Below are positions 1 through 8,555 of a stretch of 64,000 bases of DNA, in pieces (the stretch's first letter is position 1; the number at the start of each line of letters is the position of its first letter). A program made the translations under genes and the position numbers. Source of the DNA: Pelagibacteraceae bacterium AG-325-E08 (GTDB taxonomy: Bacteria; Pseudomonadota; Alphaproteobacteria; Pelagibacterales; Pelagibacteraceae); assembly GCA_003282985.1 (NCBI GenBank), contig QBYE01000001.1, positions 1-64,000 of the forward strand. Reading direction: 5' to 3'. The notes beneath the pieces are model-generated. The model worked only from the letters and a program-made list of their open reading frames with translations, was not told where the DNA came from and made no database searches.

Positions 1-237
1 TGAAAAAGTCAAAATTTCTGTTGGAAGATCTGTTAAATGCTTTAAAGCGTTTACCATCATCGAAGTTCTAGCAACTTCACCAAAAGTTCCTATGTGAGGT
101 AATCCACTTGGTCCATAGCCAGTCTGAAGTGTGATTTTTCCTTTTTTTTCAATAATAGATTTTCTTTCTCTGAGTAACTTTTTAGCCTCAACGAATGGCC
201 ATGCACTTGTTTTTTCTAAGTTTTCTTTTTTAATCAT
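1..237 (-). CDS. lysK: Lysyl-tRNA synthetase, class I (N-terminal part)
   Basis: This gene runs off the left edge; only the first 79 codons are present, starting at the ATG at 237. The enzyme charges tRNA-Lys with lysine in the cytoplasm. The visible part reads SGLPHIGTFGEVAR, the HIGH-type ATP-binding motif of a class I synthetase. Class I LysRS is the form found in most alphaproteobacteria and archaea, unlike the class II enzyme of E. coli. It is divergent from trkH, with 88 bases between the two starts. The KMSKS motif and anticodon-binding domain lie outside the window. The assignment rests on the motif and its surroundings and is fairly secure. Confidence 0.85.
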   Translation of the reverse strand, partial: MIKKENLEKTSAWPFVEAKKLLRERKSIIEKKGKITLQTGYGPSGLPHIGTFGEVARTSMMVNALKHLTDLPTEILTFS

Positions 238-325
238 GAATAATTCAAACAAAATCTAATATTAACGAACAACTTAATTCTTATAGAGTTGAAATTTATT
301 TACCATAAAATAATGTTCTTTCAAA

Positions 326-1765
326 ATGTCTAATTATAAAACTGTTTTTTTTACACTAGGGATACTTCAAATAATCCTAGGGATTTTTATGTTAGTGCCT
401 ATCATTGTGCAACTGATCTATAGCCAGTTTGATTCGTCTTTTTTTGGAGCCTCTATCGTAACAATAGTTTTTGGTACTTTATTTTTTTTATCAAATTTGG
501 ATCATGAAAAAAAACTAAATTTACAACAAGCTTTTTTACTCACAGCACTTTCTTGGTTAAGTATTGCAATCTTTGGGTCTCTTCCATTTGTATTTTCTAA
601 TTTAAACTTTTCATTCACTAATGCTTTTTTTGAGAGTATGTCAGGGATTACTACTACTGGCTCTACAATTATCTCAAATCTTGAGGATATGCCTAAAGGT
701 ATTTTACTATGGAGAGCAATACTTCAATGGTTAGGTGGTATTGGTATAATTGTAATGGCAATTACTTTAATGCCAATTATGAATGTTGGAGGTATGCAGC
801 TATTTAAAATATCCAACAATGACTCATCAGAAAAAATTCTTCCAAAATCAAAAGAGATCGCACTGAGATTAATTTATATCTATTCAGGTCTTACTGCTCT
901 TTGTGCTATTACTTATAATATTTTTGGGATGGATATTTTTGATAGTATTACCCATTCTATGACGACAATAGCAACAGGAGGTTTTTCAAATTATAATCAG
1001 TCTATCGGTTTTTTTAATAGTGTTGCGATAGAAACGTCTGCAATAATTTTTATAATTTTGGGAAGTCTTCCTTTTATTGTTTATATAAAATTTTTAAATG
1101 GAAATAGATCTATCTTCACTTCTGATACTCAAATTAAAACTTTTTTAAAGGTTATATTTATATCTATTATAATTTTATCAATTTATCTATCCATTAATAA
1201 TTCAAGTTCATTTAATATAAGGTCAGTCTTTTTCAATGTCATTTCAATTTTGACAGGAACTGGTTATGTAAATGCTCAATTTGATAGTTGGGGAAGTTTT
1301 CCATTAGTTTTATTTTTAGGTTTAATGTTCATAGGAGGATGCGCGGGTTCAACAACATGTGGTATTAAAATATTTCGATTTCAAATTCTTTATTCTTTTA
1401 TAACAAATCAGCTTAAAAAAATTATATATCCCAAGGGTATTTTTGTTTTGAAATATGACCAGAATCAAATTGATAATAAATTTATTGCTTCAATAATTTC
1501 ATTTATTTACATGTATTTAGTAATATTTTTTTTATTATCAGCTTTGTTATCTTTAACAGGGCTTGATTTTATTACAGCAATATCTGGTGCTGCTACTTCC
1601 ATTTCTAATGTTGGTCCTGGGTTAGGATCTATAATTGGTCCTAATGGAAATTTTTCAACTCTACCTGATGTTTCAAAGTGGATTTTAACTATTGGTATGA
1701 TCTTGGGGAGATTAGAACTTTTTGCAATATTAGTTTTATTCCTTCCATCCTTTTGGAGAAATTAA
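326..1765 (+). CDS. trkH: Trk-type potassium uptake membrane subunit TrkH
   Basis: Inner-membrane K+ translocating subunit of the Trk/Ktr family. The 479 residues are almost wholly hydrophobic. They hold the four pore-loop repeats typical of the family: TTTGST near residue 109, ATGGF near 216, TGTGY near 310 and SNVGPG near 425, each carrying the glycine of the selectivity filter. The length matches TrkH (about 480). The NAD-binding regulatory subunit TrkA is not in the window. The stop codon is one base before the next start, so trkH and the AmpG-like gene are probably cotranscribed. Confidence 0.9.
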   Translation: MSNYKTVFFTLGILQIILGIFMLVPIIVQLIYSQFDSSFFGASIVTIVFGTLFFLSNLDHEKKLNLQQAFLLTALSWLSIAIFGSLPFVFSNLNFSFTNAFFESMSGITTTGSTIISNLEDMPKGILLWRAILQWLGGIGIIVMAITLMPIMNVGGMQLFKISNNDSSEKILPKSKEIALRLIYIYSGLTALCAITYNIFGMDIFDSITHSMTTIATGGFSNYNQSIGFFNSVAIETSAIIFIILGSLPFIVYIKFLNGNRSIFTSDTQIKTFLKVIFISIIILSIYLSINNSSSFNIRSVFFNVISILTGTGYVNAQFDSWGSFPLVLFLGLMFIGGCAGSTTCGIKIFRFQILYSFITNQLKKIIYPKGIFVLKYDQNQIDNKFIASIISFIYMYLVIFFLLSALLSLTGLDFITAISGAATSISNVGPGLGSIIGPNGNFSTLPDVSKWILTIGMILGRLELFAILVLFLPSFWRN

Positions 1766-1766
1766 A

Positions 1767-3143
1767 ATGATTGAAATAAAAAAACAATCTCTTTCAGAAA
1801 CCTTCTCAATTTATTTTGATAAAAGAATGTTAAAAATATTATTATTAGGTGCAATTTCTGGATTTCCTTGGGTTTTAATCGGAAGTAGTCTTAGTTTATG
1901 GTTAAAGGAAGATGGACTTAGTAGATCAACCGTAGGCTGGGCTGGACTTATATTTGCTGTTTATGCTTTTAATTATTTATGGGCACCTTTAGTTGATAGG
2001 ATCCAAATACCCTTTTTAACAAAAAAAATTGGCCATAGAAGAGGGTGGATTGTGTTAATGCAATCGTTAATTTTGTTGTCTCTTTTTTTGTGGAGCATTA
2101 TTAATCCAACAGAAAATTTAGCATTAGTTATTACTGTTGGACTTTTAATTGCTGTGGCATCAGCAACACAAGACATAACAGTTGACGCATTAAGAATAGA
2201 ACAAATTGGAGAAAATGAAGGTGGGGCAATGGCTGCTGGTGCCGCAATGGCTGTAGTTGGGTGGTGGAGTGGATATAAACTTGGAGGTGTATTATCTCTA
2301 TTTTCTGCTGAATTTTTAGAAAATGCAGGTTTTGAAAATTACTGGCAATTAACTTTTTTAATTTTAGGAATTCTAATAATTTTAATGAATATCGGACTCA
2401 TGTTTATTCACGAAACAGGTCATGAAGATAGACGAATAAAACAGTTAGAAAATGACAAACTAATCTCAAGCAAATTTATAAAACAAAACATCTTTACTCT
2501 ATCATTGTCTTGGGTTGCAGGTACTATTGGTGGACCTATTTCAAGTTTTTTCAAAAAAAATGGCTTTCAAATTGCTATTGGAATATTAAGTTTTGTATTT
2601 TTATTTAAAGTTGGTGAAGCTTTTTTGGGTCGTATGTCTATCATTTTTTATAAAGAAATAGGTTTTAGTAAATCAGATATTGCTATCTATTCTAAAACAT
2701 TAGGTTGGATAACAACTGTAATTTTTACTCTTTTGGGGGGACTTTTTGTTATTAGATCAGGTGTTTTAAAAGCCATGTTTCTAGCTGGAATTATTATGGC
2801 AAGTACAAACCTTTTATTTAGTCTGTTAGCATGGAGCGATAAATCTGAGTTATTATTTGCTATTGCAGTAATTTTTGATGATATCGCAGCAGCGTTTGCG
2901 ACAGTTGCATTTGTGGCATTTATTTCCTTATTAGTTGATAGAGCTTACACCGCAACTCAATATGCACTTTTAGCTTCAATAGGAACTGCTGGAAGAACAA
3001 CATTAGCATCCTCATCAGGTGCTCTTGTAGATTGGCTAAACGGTGATTGGGGTACTTTTTTTATATTAACTGCCCTAATGGTTATACCTTCTTTAATTAT
3101 ATTATGGATTTTGAGGAATAAATTGAAACTTTATGAAAAATAA
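1767..3143 (+). CDS. ampG: AmpG-like MFS permease
   Basis: A 458-residue major facilitator protein with about 12 to 14 membrane segments. The N-terminal stretch (GFPWVLIGSSLSLWL, near residues 31-45, then the YAFNYLWAPLVD loop) and the TQDITVDALR segment near residue 134 resemble AmpG and the PAT family. AmpG imports anhydro-muropeptides from peptidoglycan turnover into the cytoplasm. The gene overlaps the following NlpC/P60 peptidase gene by 11 bases, which fits a murein-recycling role. Other PAT members carry acetyl-CoA or siderophores, so the substrate is inferred rather than seen. Confidence 0.75.
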   Translation: MIEIKKQSLSETFSIYFDKRMLKILLLGAISGFPWVLIGSSLSLWLKEDGLSRSTVGWAGLIFAVYAFNYLWAPLVDRIQIPFLTKKIGHRRGWIVLMQSLILLSLFLWSIINPTENLALVITVGLLIAVASATQDITVDALRIEQIGENEGGAMAAGAAMAVVGWWSGYKLGGVLSLFSAEFLENAGFENYWQLTFLILGILIILMNIGLMFIHETGHEDRRIKQLENDKLISSKFIKQNIFTLSLSWVAGTIGGPISSFFKKNGFQIAIGILSFVFLFKVGEAFLGRMSIIFYKEIGFSKSDIAIYSKTLGWITTVIFTLLGGLFVIRSGVLKAMFLAGIIMASTNLLFSLLAWSDKSELLFAIAVIFDDIAAAFATVAFVAFISLLVDRAYTATQYALLASIGTAGRTTLASSSGALVDWLNGDWGTFFILTALMVIPSLIILWILRNKLKLYEK

Positions 3144-3885
3144 TTTTCTCAATATTTCAGTCACAAATATCTATTCAAAACCTTCTTTAAAGTCAGAAGT
3201 TACATCCCAAATTTTATATGGAGAAAAATTTAAGGTTTTATCAAAAAAAAGAAATTGGGTAAAAATTAAAACTAGTTTTGATAACTATATTGGTTTTATT
3301 AAAGAGAATAAATTTTATGAAAAATTTAAACCTTCGCTTAAAATTTCTAAATTAAAATCAAAAATATTTAGAAAGCTAAATAATAGATATATCCCAACAG
3401 ATAAATTTCTTTATTTTGGAACAGGAATTGTAGCTCTTAATAAAAATAGAAATTATGTTGAGTATAAAAAAAATAAGTGGATAAGAAAAAAAGATCTTAA
3501 AAAAATTAATTATATTGAGAAAAATTTTTTAAAAGTAATTAAATCATTTTTAGGTTGTAAATATATGTGGGGTGGTAAAACGTCTAATGGTATTGATTGC
3601 TCAGCTTTAATTCAAATATATTTTTATTATAATAGAATTTTTTTTCCAAGAGATACAAAAGATCAAATAAAATTTTGTAAAAAAAAGATAAGTAAAAAAA
3701 TAAATAAAGGCGATATTATTTTTTGGAAAGGTCATGTAGGTATTAGCATAAATCAATTAAATTTTATTCATGCTTACGGTCCAAGAAAAAAAGTGTTAAT
3801 TATGCCCATAAAACATACAATAAAGATAATTTCTAAAACTGCAAATTTGAGCGTAAAAAAAATAACAAATATAAAAAATTATTAG
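3133..3885 (+). CDS. NlpC/P60 family cysteine peptidase with SH3 domains
   Basis: Predicted peptidoglycan peptide hydrolase, 250 residues. The first 120 or so residues look like two bacterial SH3 domains (KVLSKKRNWVKIK is a typical core). The C-terminal half is an NlpC/P60 papain-like fold with Cys156 in GIDCSAL, His201 in GHVGI and His213 in FIHAYG as the likely catalytic set. There is no signal peptide, so the protein should be cytoplasmic, as expected for the YkfC-type enzymes that trim imported muropeptides. It overlaps the AmpG-like permease upstream and, at its 3' end, overlaps convergent tyrC by 4 bases. Exact bond specificity cannot be read from sequence. Confidence 0.8.
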   Translation: MKNNFLNISVTNIYSKPSLKSEVTSQILYGEKFKVLSKKRNWVKIKTSFDNYIGFIKENKFYEKFKPSLKISKLKSKIFRKLNNRYIPTDKFLYFGTGIVALNKNRNYVEYKKNKWIRKKDLKKINYIEKNFLKVIKSFLGCKYMWGGKTSNGIDCSALIQIYFYYNRIFFPRDTKDQIKFCKKKISKKINKGDIIFWKGHVGISINQLNFIHAYGPRKKVLIMPIKHTIKIISKTANLSVKKITNIKNY

Positions 3886-4778
3886 TCTCTACCAAAATTA
3901 GGTAAATTAATATCTTGTTTTAATTTAATTATCTGAGATCTAACTTTTTTTGTTTGAATTAATTTTTTAATAATTGATTTATTGTTTTTGGAATTAATAT
4001 CTTTTTTAAATTCATTTAAATTTTTTATGAATAAGTTTATAGCCTTTGAAACATTAGTTTTATTATCAAAAAAAATATCTCTCCACATTACCTCATTTGA
4101 GGCTGCGATTCTTGAAAAATCTCTTAAACCACCAGCACTAAATTTTATTAAATCATGTTTTTGCTTTTTCTCAAAAGTTTGAGCTGTTTTTACTAAATTG
4201 TAGGCTATGAGATGGGGCAAGTGACTTGTGATTGAAAAAATTTTATCATGTTTTGTGGGACTCATCAAAACTGTTTTGGATCCCATTTTTTTCCAGAAAG
4301 AGTCAACCAACTTTAAATGTTTAAAGTTGGTTTTTTTATCTTTTATCAAAACGCACCATTTATCTTCAAACAAATCTTGTTTTCCATGTTCTGGTCCACT
4401 CACTTCAGAACCAGCTATTGGATGGCTTGAGATCCAAGAAATATTTTTTTTTAAATTTTTATTAACTACTTTTAATGAATTTGATTTTGATGAACCAATG
4501 TCTGTAATAATATGATTTTTAGTTAAAAATTTATTTAATTTTAAAATAATCTTTTTGTATTCACTCATTGGTGTGCAAAAAATAATCATATTGATCTCTG
4601 ACATTACATCTTCAGGTTTTTTTATAATGATACCTGGTAATTTTAATTTTTTTATTTTAGATAAATTTTTTTTTGATTTTTCAAAAATAAAAATTTTTTT
4701 TGCTAATTTTTTTTTTTTTATTCTTCTCAATAAAGATGAGCCTAGTAATCCACAGCCTATAATTAATATATTTTTCAT
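3882..4778 (-). CDS. tyrC: Prephenate/arogenate dehydrogenase
   Basis: NAD-dependent oxidative decarboxylase of tyrosine synthesis, 298 residues. It has an N-terminal Rossmann motif GCGLLGSS (residues 8-15), the SSHPIAGSE segment near residue 118 that carries the catalytic His, and the all-alpha C-terminal domain of the family. It follows hisC with a 4-base ATGA overlap, a pairing common in alphaproteobacteria, where HisC also transaminates aromatic keto acids. An uninterrupted A13 run (plus-strand T13 at 4707-4719) codes four lysines near residue 24 and is in frame. The gene could be named tyrA; specificity for prephenate versus arogenate is not visible. Confidence 0.85.
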   Translation of the reverse strand: MKNILIIGCGLLGSSLLRRIKKKKLAKKIFIFEKSKKNLSKIKKLKLPGIIIKKPEDVMSEINMIIFCTPMSEYKKIILKLNKFLTKNHIITDIGSSKSNSLKVVNKNLKKNISWISSHPIAGSEVSGPEHGKQDLFEDKWCVLIKDKKTNFKHLKLVDSFWKKMGSKTVLMSPTKHDKIFSITSHLPHLIAYNLVKTAQTFEKKQKHDLIKFSAGGLRDFSRIAASNEVMWRDIFFDNKTNVSKAINLFIKNLNEFKKDINSKNNKSIIKKLIQTKKVRSQIIKLKQDINLPNFGRD

Positions 4779-5860
4779 TTGCCAAATATTCTTTCTACAC
4801 TTCTCATAAATTTTAGGTTATCATTTCTTGAACCAATTGTTAGTCTCAACCTATTTTTAATTTTATAACCATACTCTGTTGATCTTAAAATAATTCCTTT
4901 TGCTTTTAACTTTTCATAGAAATTTTTAGCTTTGAATTTACAATTTGAGAAGTCTAATAGTAAAAAATTTGCACTAATTTCATTTGAGTAAATATTGTAC
5001 TGATTTAAAAATTTTTTTATTTTTGAAGCATATAATAAATTATGTTTTACAGACTGAGAGACAAATTTTGTATCTTTAAGAGACTCGACTGCAGCAAGTT
5101 GAGCAACCTCATTAACGTTAAACGGAGGTTTTATTAAGTTTAAAGCATCAACAATTTTTCTAGGCCCATACCCCCAACCTATTCGTAAAGAAGCTAATCC
5201 ATATATTTTTGAAAATGTTCTTAAAATGAAAACATTTTCTTTATTTCTAAATAAATCTAGACCAGATTTATAATCTCGATTTTTCATGTATTCAAAATAA
5301 GCATCGTCTACAACAAGTAATATATTTTTTCTCAATTTCTTTCTTAGTTGCATAAGTTCAGATTTATTCAGATATGTGCCTGTTGGATTATTTGGGTTTG
5401 CTATAAAAACTATTTTAGTTTTTTTTGTTACTTTTTTTAAAATCTCAGAAATAGATATTTTAAAATTTTTTTCTTTAGAAAAAACTACCTTTGCTCCCAC
5501 TATCTTTGAATAAATTCTATACATCAAAAAACTATATTGAGGGACTATAACCTCGTCATTTGGTTTAAGAAAAAGCTGACAGAGCATCTGAATTATCTCA
5601 TCAGAGCCAGCACCACAGATAATTTTATCTATATCACATTTAAATTTTTTAGATATTTGATCTCTTAACTTTCTGGATGTTCCATCTGGGTATCTAAAAA
5701 AGTTTGTATTTTTTTTTAAAATTACTTTTTTTGCTTTTAAACTAACACCTAAAGCAGACTCGTTAGCAGAAAGCTTAATGACCTTTTTTATTTTTTTTAT
5801 AGTAGATTTGCCCGGTTCATAGGCTTCTATGTTGATTTTTTTAAATGATAGATTTGTCAT
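4775..5860 (-). CDS. hisC: Histidinol-phosphate / aromatic aminotransferase
   Basis: PLP enzyme of fold type I, 361 residues, which moves an amino group to imidazole acetol phosphate in histidine synthesis. It shows KLSANESALG near the start, FIANPNNPTGT in the middle, and TFSKIYGLASLRIGW with the PLP-binding lysine. The paired tyrC suggests that it also serves phenylalanine and tyrosine synthesis. No other his genes are in the window. It begins at the ATG at 5860 and is divergent from metX. Confidence 0.88.
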   Translation of the reverse strand: MTNLSFKKINIEAYEPGKSTIKKIKKVIKLSANESALGVSLKAKKVILKKNTNFFRYPDGTSRKLRDQISKKFKCDIDKIICGAGSDEIIQMLCQLFLKPNDEVIVPQYSFLMYRIYSKIVGAKVVFSKEKNFKISISEILKKVTKKTKIVFIANPNNPTGTYLNKSELMQLRKKLRKNILLVVDDAYFEYMKNRDYKSGLDLFRNKENVFILRTFSKIYGLASLRIGWGYGPRKIVDALNLIKPPFNVNEVAQLAAVESLKDTKFVSQSVKHNLLYASKIKKFLNQYNIYSNEISANFLLLDFSNCKFKAKNFYEKLKAKGIILRSTEYGYKIKNRLRLTIGSRNDNLKFMRSVERIFGK

Positions 5861-5935
5861 TTTTTTTTAAATTTAAGCTCTTTATAAATAAAATAACAAT
5901 TTTTTATATAGTATTAGTAAATTTATTTAAAAAAA

Positions 5936-5964
5936 TTGACATACTAAATAACTTCTAGTACAAA
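5936..5964 (+). promoter_or_regulatory. Sigma70-type promoter of metX
   Basis: A perfect -35 box TTGACA (5936-5941) is followed after 17 bases by TACAAA (5959-5964). The predicted start of transcription, about 7 bases on, falls at 5970-5972, the first base of the SAM-II aptamer. This makes it the best promoter call in the window. Confidence 0.7.
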
Positions 5965-5969
5965 ATTTA

Positions 5970-6020
5970 TGCGCTGATTTAACTGAATTGCGAGCGCTTT
6001 AAAAAAACCGCTAAAAATGT
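5970..6020 (+). ncRNA. SAM-II riboswitch upstream of metX
   Basis: The stretch matches the SAM-II aptamer, including the metX-associated marine versions. It has P1 as GCGCT (5971-5975) paired with AGCGC (5993-5997), the conserved loop GATTTAAC (5976-5983) with ATTGC (5987-5991), and the 3' GCTAAAAA block (6010-6017) that forms the pseudoknot. The class binds S-adenosylmethionine and in alphaproteobacteria turns off methionine genes such as metA and metX. It lies 35 bases before the likely metX ATG. Just after it is a T8 run (6020-6027) but no strong GC stem, so control of translation is more likely than simple intrinsic termination. Confidence 0.9.
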
Positions 6021-6054
6021 TTTTTTTCTCACAATTCAATACTTGGCAATTATT

Positions 6055-7170
6055 ATGAATGTTAAAGAAAATATAAAAACACTTATTGTTAATAAACCTC
6101 TAAAGCTTGATTGTGGTCAAACTATTAATGAGTTTCCATTAGCTTATGAAACCTATGGGTCACTTAATAAAGATAAGAATAATGCTATATTGGTTTTTCA
6201 TGCATTAACAGGTGATCAATTTGTTACAGGAAAAAATCCTATTACAAATAAGGATGGTTGGTGGTCTTATGCAGTCGGTCCAAATAAATCAATTGATACA
6301 AATAAATACTTCGTAATTTGTGCTAATGTAATTGGGGGGTGTATGGGCTCTTTTGGTCCTAGTCATAAAAATCCTAAAACAAACAAATCATATGGGACAG
6401 ACTTTCCTGTTATTACAATCAACGATATAGTTAATGCCCAAATTAATTTGCTAGATCATTTTGGAATTAGAAAACTTTTTTCTGTTGTTGGTGGTTCAAT
6501 GGGTGGAATGCAAGTATTGCAGTTTGTAAGTAATTTTCCTGACAAAACGAAAACTGCTGTGCCTATAGCTTGTACAGCAAGTCATTCAGCACAAAATATT
6601 GCTTTTAATGAACTTGGTAGACAGGCAATCACTGCAGATCATAATTGGTCTGAAGGAGAATACTCCTCAAATAATACAATTCCTGATAAAGGTTTGGCTG
6701 TAGCAAGAATGGCTGCACATATTACTTATTTATCTAAAAAAGGTCTTCAAGAAAAGTTTGGAAGAAAACTTCAAGAAAGAGATGATCTTAAATTTGGCTT
6801 TGATGCTGATTTTCAAATAGAAAGTTATTTAAGATATCAAGGTTCAGTTTTTGTGGATAGATTTGATGCGAATAGTTATCTTTATATCACTCGTGCAATG
6901 GATTATTTTGATTTGGCAAAGCAATTTAAAGGTAATTTATCTAATGCTTTTATAAAAACTAATGCAAAATTTTTTGTTGTATCTTTTACATCTGATTGGC
7001 TTTATCCAACACAAGAAAATAAAGATATAGTAATTGCATTGAATGCTATTGGAGCAAATGTTGGCTTCGTTGAAATAGAATCTGATAAAGGTCACGATTC
7101 ATTTTTATTGGATGTTCCAGATTTTTTAAGTGCACTTAAAAATTTTTTAGATCAATCTTATAAAGAATAA
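6055..7170 (+). CDS. metX: Homoserine O-acetyltransferase
   Basis: Alpha/beta-hydrolase fold enzyme that acylates homoserine with acetyl-CoA (some members use succinyl-CoA) as the first committed step of methionine synthesis. It has ALTGDQFVTG near residue 55, the nucleophile elbow GGSMGGMQ near residue 150, and the terminal GHDSFLL carrying the catalytic His. The ATG at 6055 is preferred over an in-frame TTG at 6043, because the family usually begins just before this point; that gives 371 residues. It is under the SAM-II riboswitch and is followed 3 bases later by metW, the usual alphaproteobacterial partner. Confidence 0.93.
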   Translation: MNVKENIKTLIVNKPLKLDCGQTINEFPLAYETYGSLNKDKNNAILVFHALTGDQFVTGKNPITNKDGWWSYAVGPNKSIDTNKYFVICANVIGGCMGSFGPSHKNPKTNKSYGTDFPVITINDIVNAQINLLDHFGIRKLFSVVGGSMGGMQVLQFVSNFPDKTKTAVPIACTASHSAQNIAFNELGRQAITADHNWSEGEYSSNNTIPDKGLAVARMAAHITYLSKKGLQEKFGRKLQERDDLKFGFDADFQIESYLRYQGSVFVDRFDANSYLYITRAMDYFDLAKQFKGNLSNAFIKTNAKFFVVSFTSDWLYPTQENKDIVIALNAIGANVGFVEIESDKGHDSFLLDVPDFLSALKNFLDQSYKE

Positions 7171-7173
7171 ATT

Positions 7174-7770
7174 ATGAAATTAGAATTTAAAATTATTGCA
7201 AACTTATTGGAGGAAAATACTAGAATCTTAGATGTTGGATGTGATGATGGAACTTTAATGGAATTTCTGAAAAAAAATAAAAATGTAGATATAAGAGGTA
7301 TTGAGATTTCAAAAAAGAAAGTTCAAGTTTGTATTTCAAAAGGATTAACTGTACTTGAAGGTAATGCTGAATTTGACTTAAAACAATTTCCAGAAAATTC
7401 TTTTGATTATGTTATATTAGGACAAACTTTACAGGCTTTTGTAAATCCAGAAATAGTTATTAAAGAACTTTTGAGGGTTGGAAAAAAAGCAATTGTAACT
7501 ATTCCTAATTTTGGTCATTGGAAAGTAAGACTTAATCTATTAACAAAAGGAACTATGCCTGTCACAAAAACATTACCAAATGATTGGTATAACACACCAA
7601 ACATTCACATGTGTACAATAAAAGATTTTGTAAAATTTTCTAAAACTATAAATTTTAAAATTTACAAATCTCTTGCACTAATGAATAAAAATGTTTCAAA
7701 TATAAACAATTCTAACTTATCTTTTAAAAATTTATTTGCTGAGCTTGGTATTTTCTTAATAGAGAAATAA
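7174..7770 (+). CDS. metW: Methionine biosynthesis protein MetW
   Basis: Class I SAM-dependent methyltransferase fold, 198 residues. It has the SAM-binding motif ILDVGCDDGTLMEFL near residues 18-32 and the family-specific segment TIPNFGHWKVRLNLL followed by the NTPNIHMCTIKDF box. MetW is required together with MetX for homoserine acylation in several proteobacteria. The close metX-metW spacing here supports a joint complex. Confidence 0.92.
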   Translation: MKLEFKIIANLLEENTRILDVGCDDGTLMEFLKKNKNVDIRGIEISKKKVQVCISKGLTVLEGNAEFDLKQFPENSFDYVILGQTLQAFVNPEIVIKELLRVGKKAIVTIPNFGHWKVRLNLLTKGTMPVTKTLPNDWYNTPNIHMCTIKDFVKFSKTINFKIYKSLALMNKNVSNINNSNLSFKNLFAELGIFLIEK

Positions 7771-7771
7771 T

Positions 7772-8491
7772 ATGAAAGTTGAAATAATCAAATGTCTAGA
7801 AGATAACTATAGTTATATTATAGTTGATGAAAAAAATCAGACAGCATGTGTTATCGATCCAAGTGAAGCACAACCGATTATTAATTTTGTTGAAGAAAAA
7901 AAGATATATTTAAAGTACATTTTAAATACTCACCATCATTATGATCATATTGGTGGAAATGAAGAACTCAAAAAAAAATATAATTCTAAAATTGTTGGAT
8001 TTAAAGAAGACAGAAATCGCATTCCAGGAATTAACGAATTTGTAGAAAACAATCAAATTTGGAAAGCAGATAATTTTGAAGCAAAAATTTTCCATGTTCC
8101 AGGACATACTTCAGGACATATTGCTTATCATTTTTATAAAGAAAGAAAAATTTTTACAGGTGACACACTATTCTCTTTAGGTTGTGGTAGAATTTTTGAG
8201 GGAACATATGAGGAAATGTTTAATTCTTTAAATAAAATAAAAAATCTTTCAGACGATACAGAAATTTACTGTGGACACGAGTATACTTTACAAAATTCAA
8301 AATTTTGTATTTATCACGACTCAAAAAATTTAAATCTCAAAAAAAAAATTATTGAAATTGAAGAAAAGGTAAGAAAAGGTTTGCCAACTATTCCAAGTAT
8401 TTTAAAAGATGAAATTGAGTGTAATATATTCCTAAAAGCAAAAGATTTAGAAAGCTTTTCAAAATTAAGAGATTTAAAGGATAATTTTTAA
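7772..8491 (+). CDS. gloB: Hydroxyacylglutathione hydrolase (glyoxalase II)
   Basis: Metallo-beta-lactamase fold thioesterase that hydrolyses S-D-lactoylglutathione to D-lactate and glutathione. The binuclear metal motif THHHYDH lies at residues 53-59, with further ligands in VPGHTSGH, in GDTLFSLGCGR and in YCGHEYT. The 239-residue length is close to the usual 250. It starts 2 bases after metW and is probably part of the metX operon, though no methionine link is known for it. Confidence 0.9.
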   Translation: MKVEIIKCLEDNYSYIIVDEKNQTACVIDPSEAQPIINFVEEKKIYLKYILNTHHHYDHIGGNEELKKKYNSKIVGFKEDRNRIPGINEFVENNQIWKADNFEAKIFHVPGHTSGHIAYHFYKERKIFTGDTLFSLGCGRIFEGTYEEMFNSLNKIKNLSDDTEIYCGHEYTLQNSKFCIYHDSKNLNLKKKIIEIEEKVRKGLPTIPSILKDEIECNIFLKAKDLESFSKLRDLKDNF

Positions 8492-8501
8492 GTTATAGAG
8501 C

Positions 8502-8529
8502 TTGACTAAAATATCGCTGAGACTATATT
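8502..8529 (+). promoter_or_regulatory. Promoter of rplU
   Basis: TTGACT (8502-8507) is followed after 16 bases by TATATT (8524-8529). The element lies in the 64-base gap between gloB and rplU, so it likely starts the ribosomal protein and obgE transcript with an untranslated leader of about 20 bases. Confidence 0.6.
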
Positions 8530-8555
8530 GCGGTTACAAATTTTAACATTATTTT

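Noticed and set aside
311-326. Promoter TTGAAA-16-TAATGT close to the trkH start
   Set aside because: It would make an almost leaderless RNA and the -10 box is poor; in this AT content it may be chance.
5861-6054. SAM-V or a methionine repressor site before metX
   Set aside because: The P1, loop and 3' block fit SAM-II; nothing suggested the SAM-V layout or a MetJ box array.
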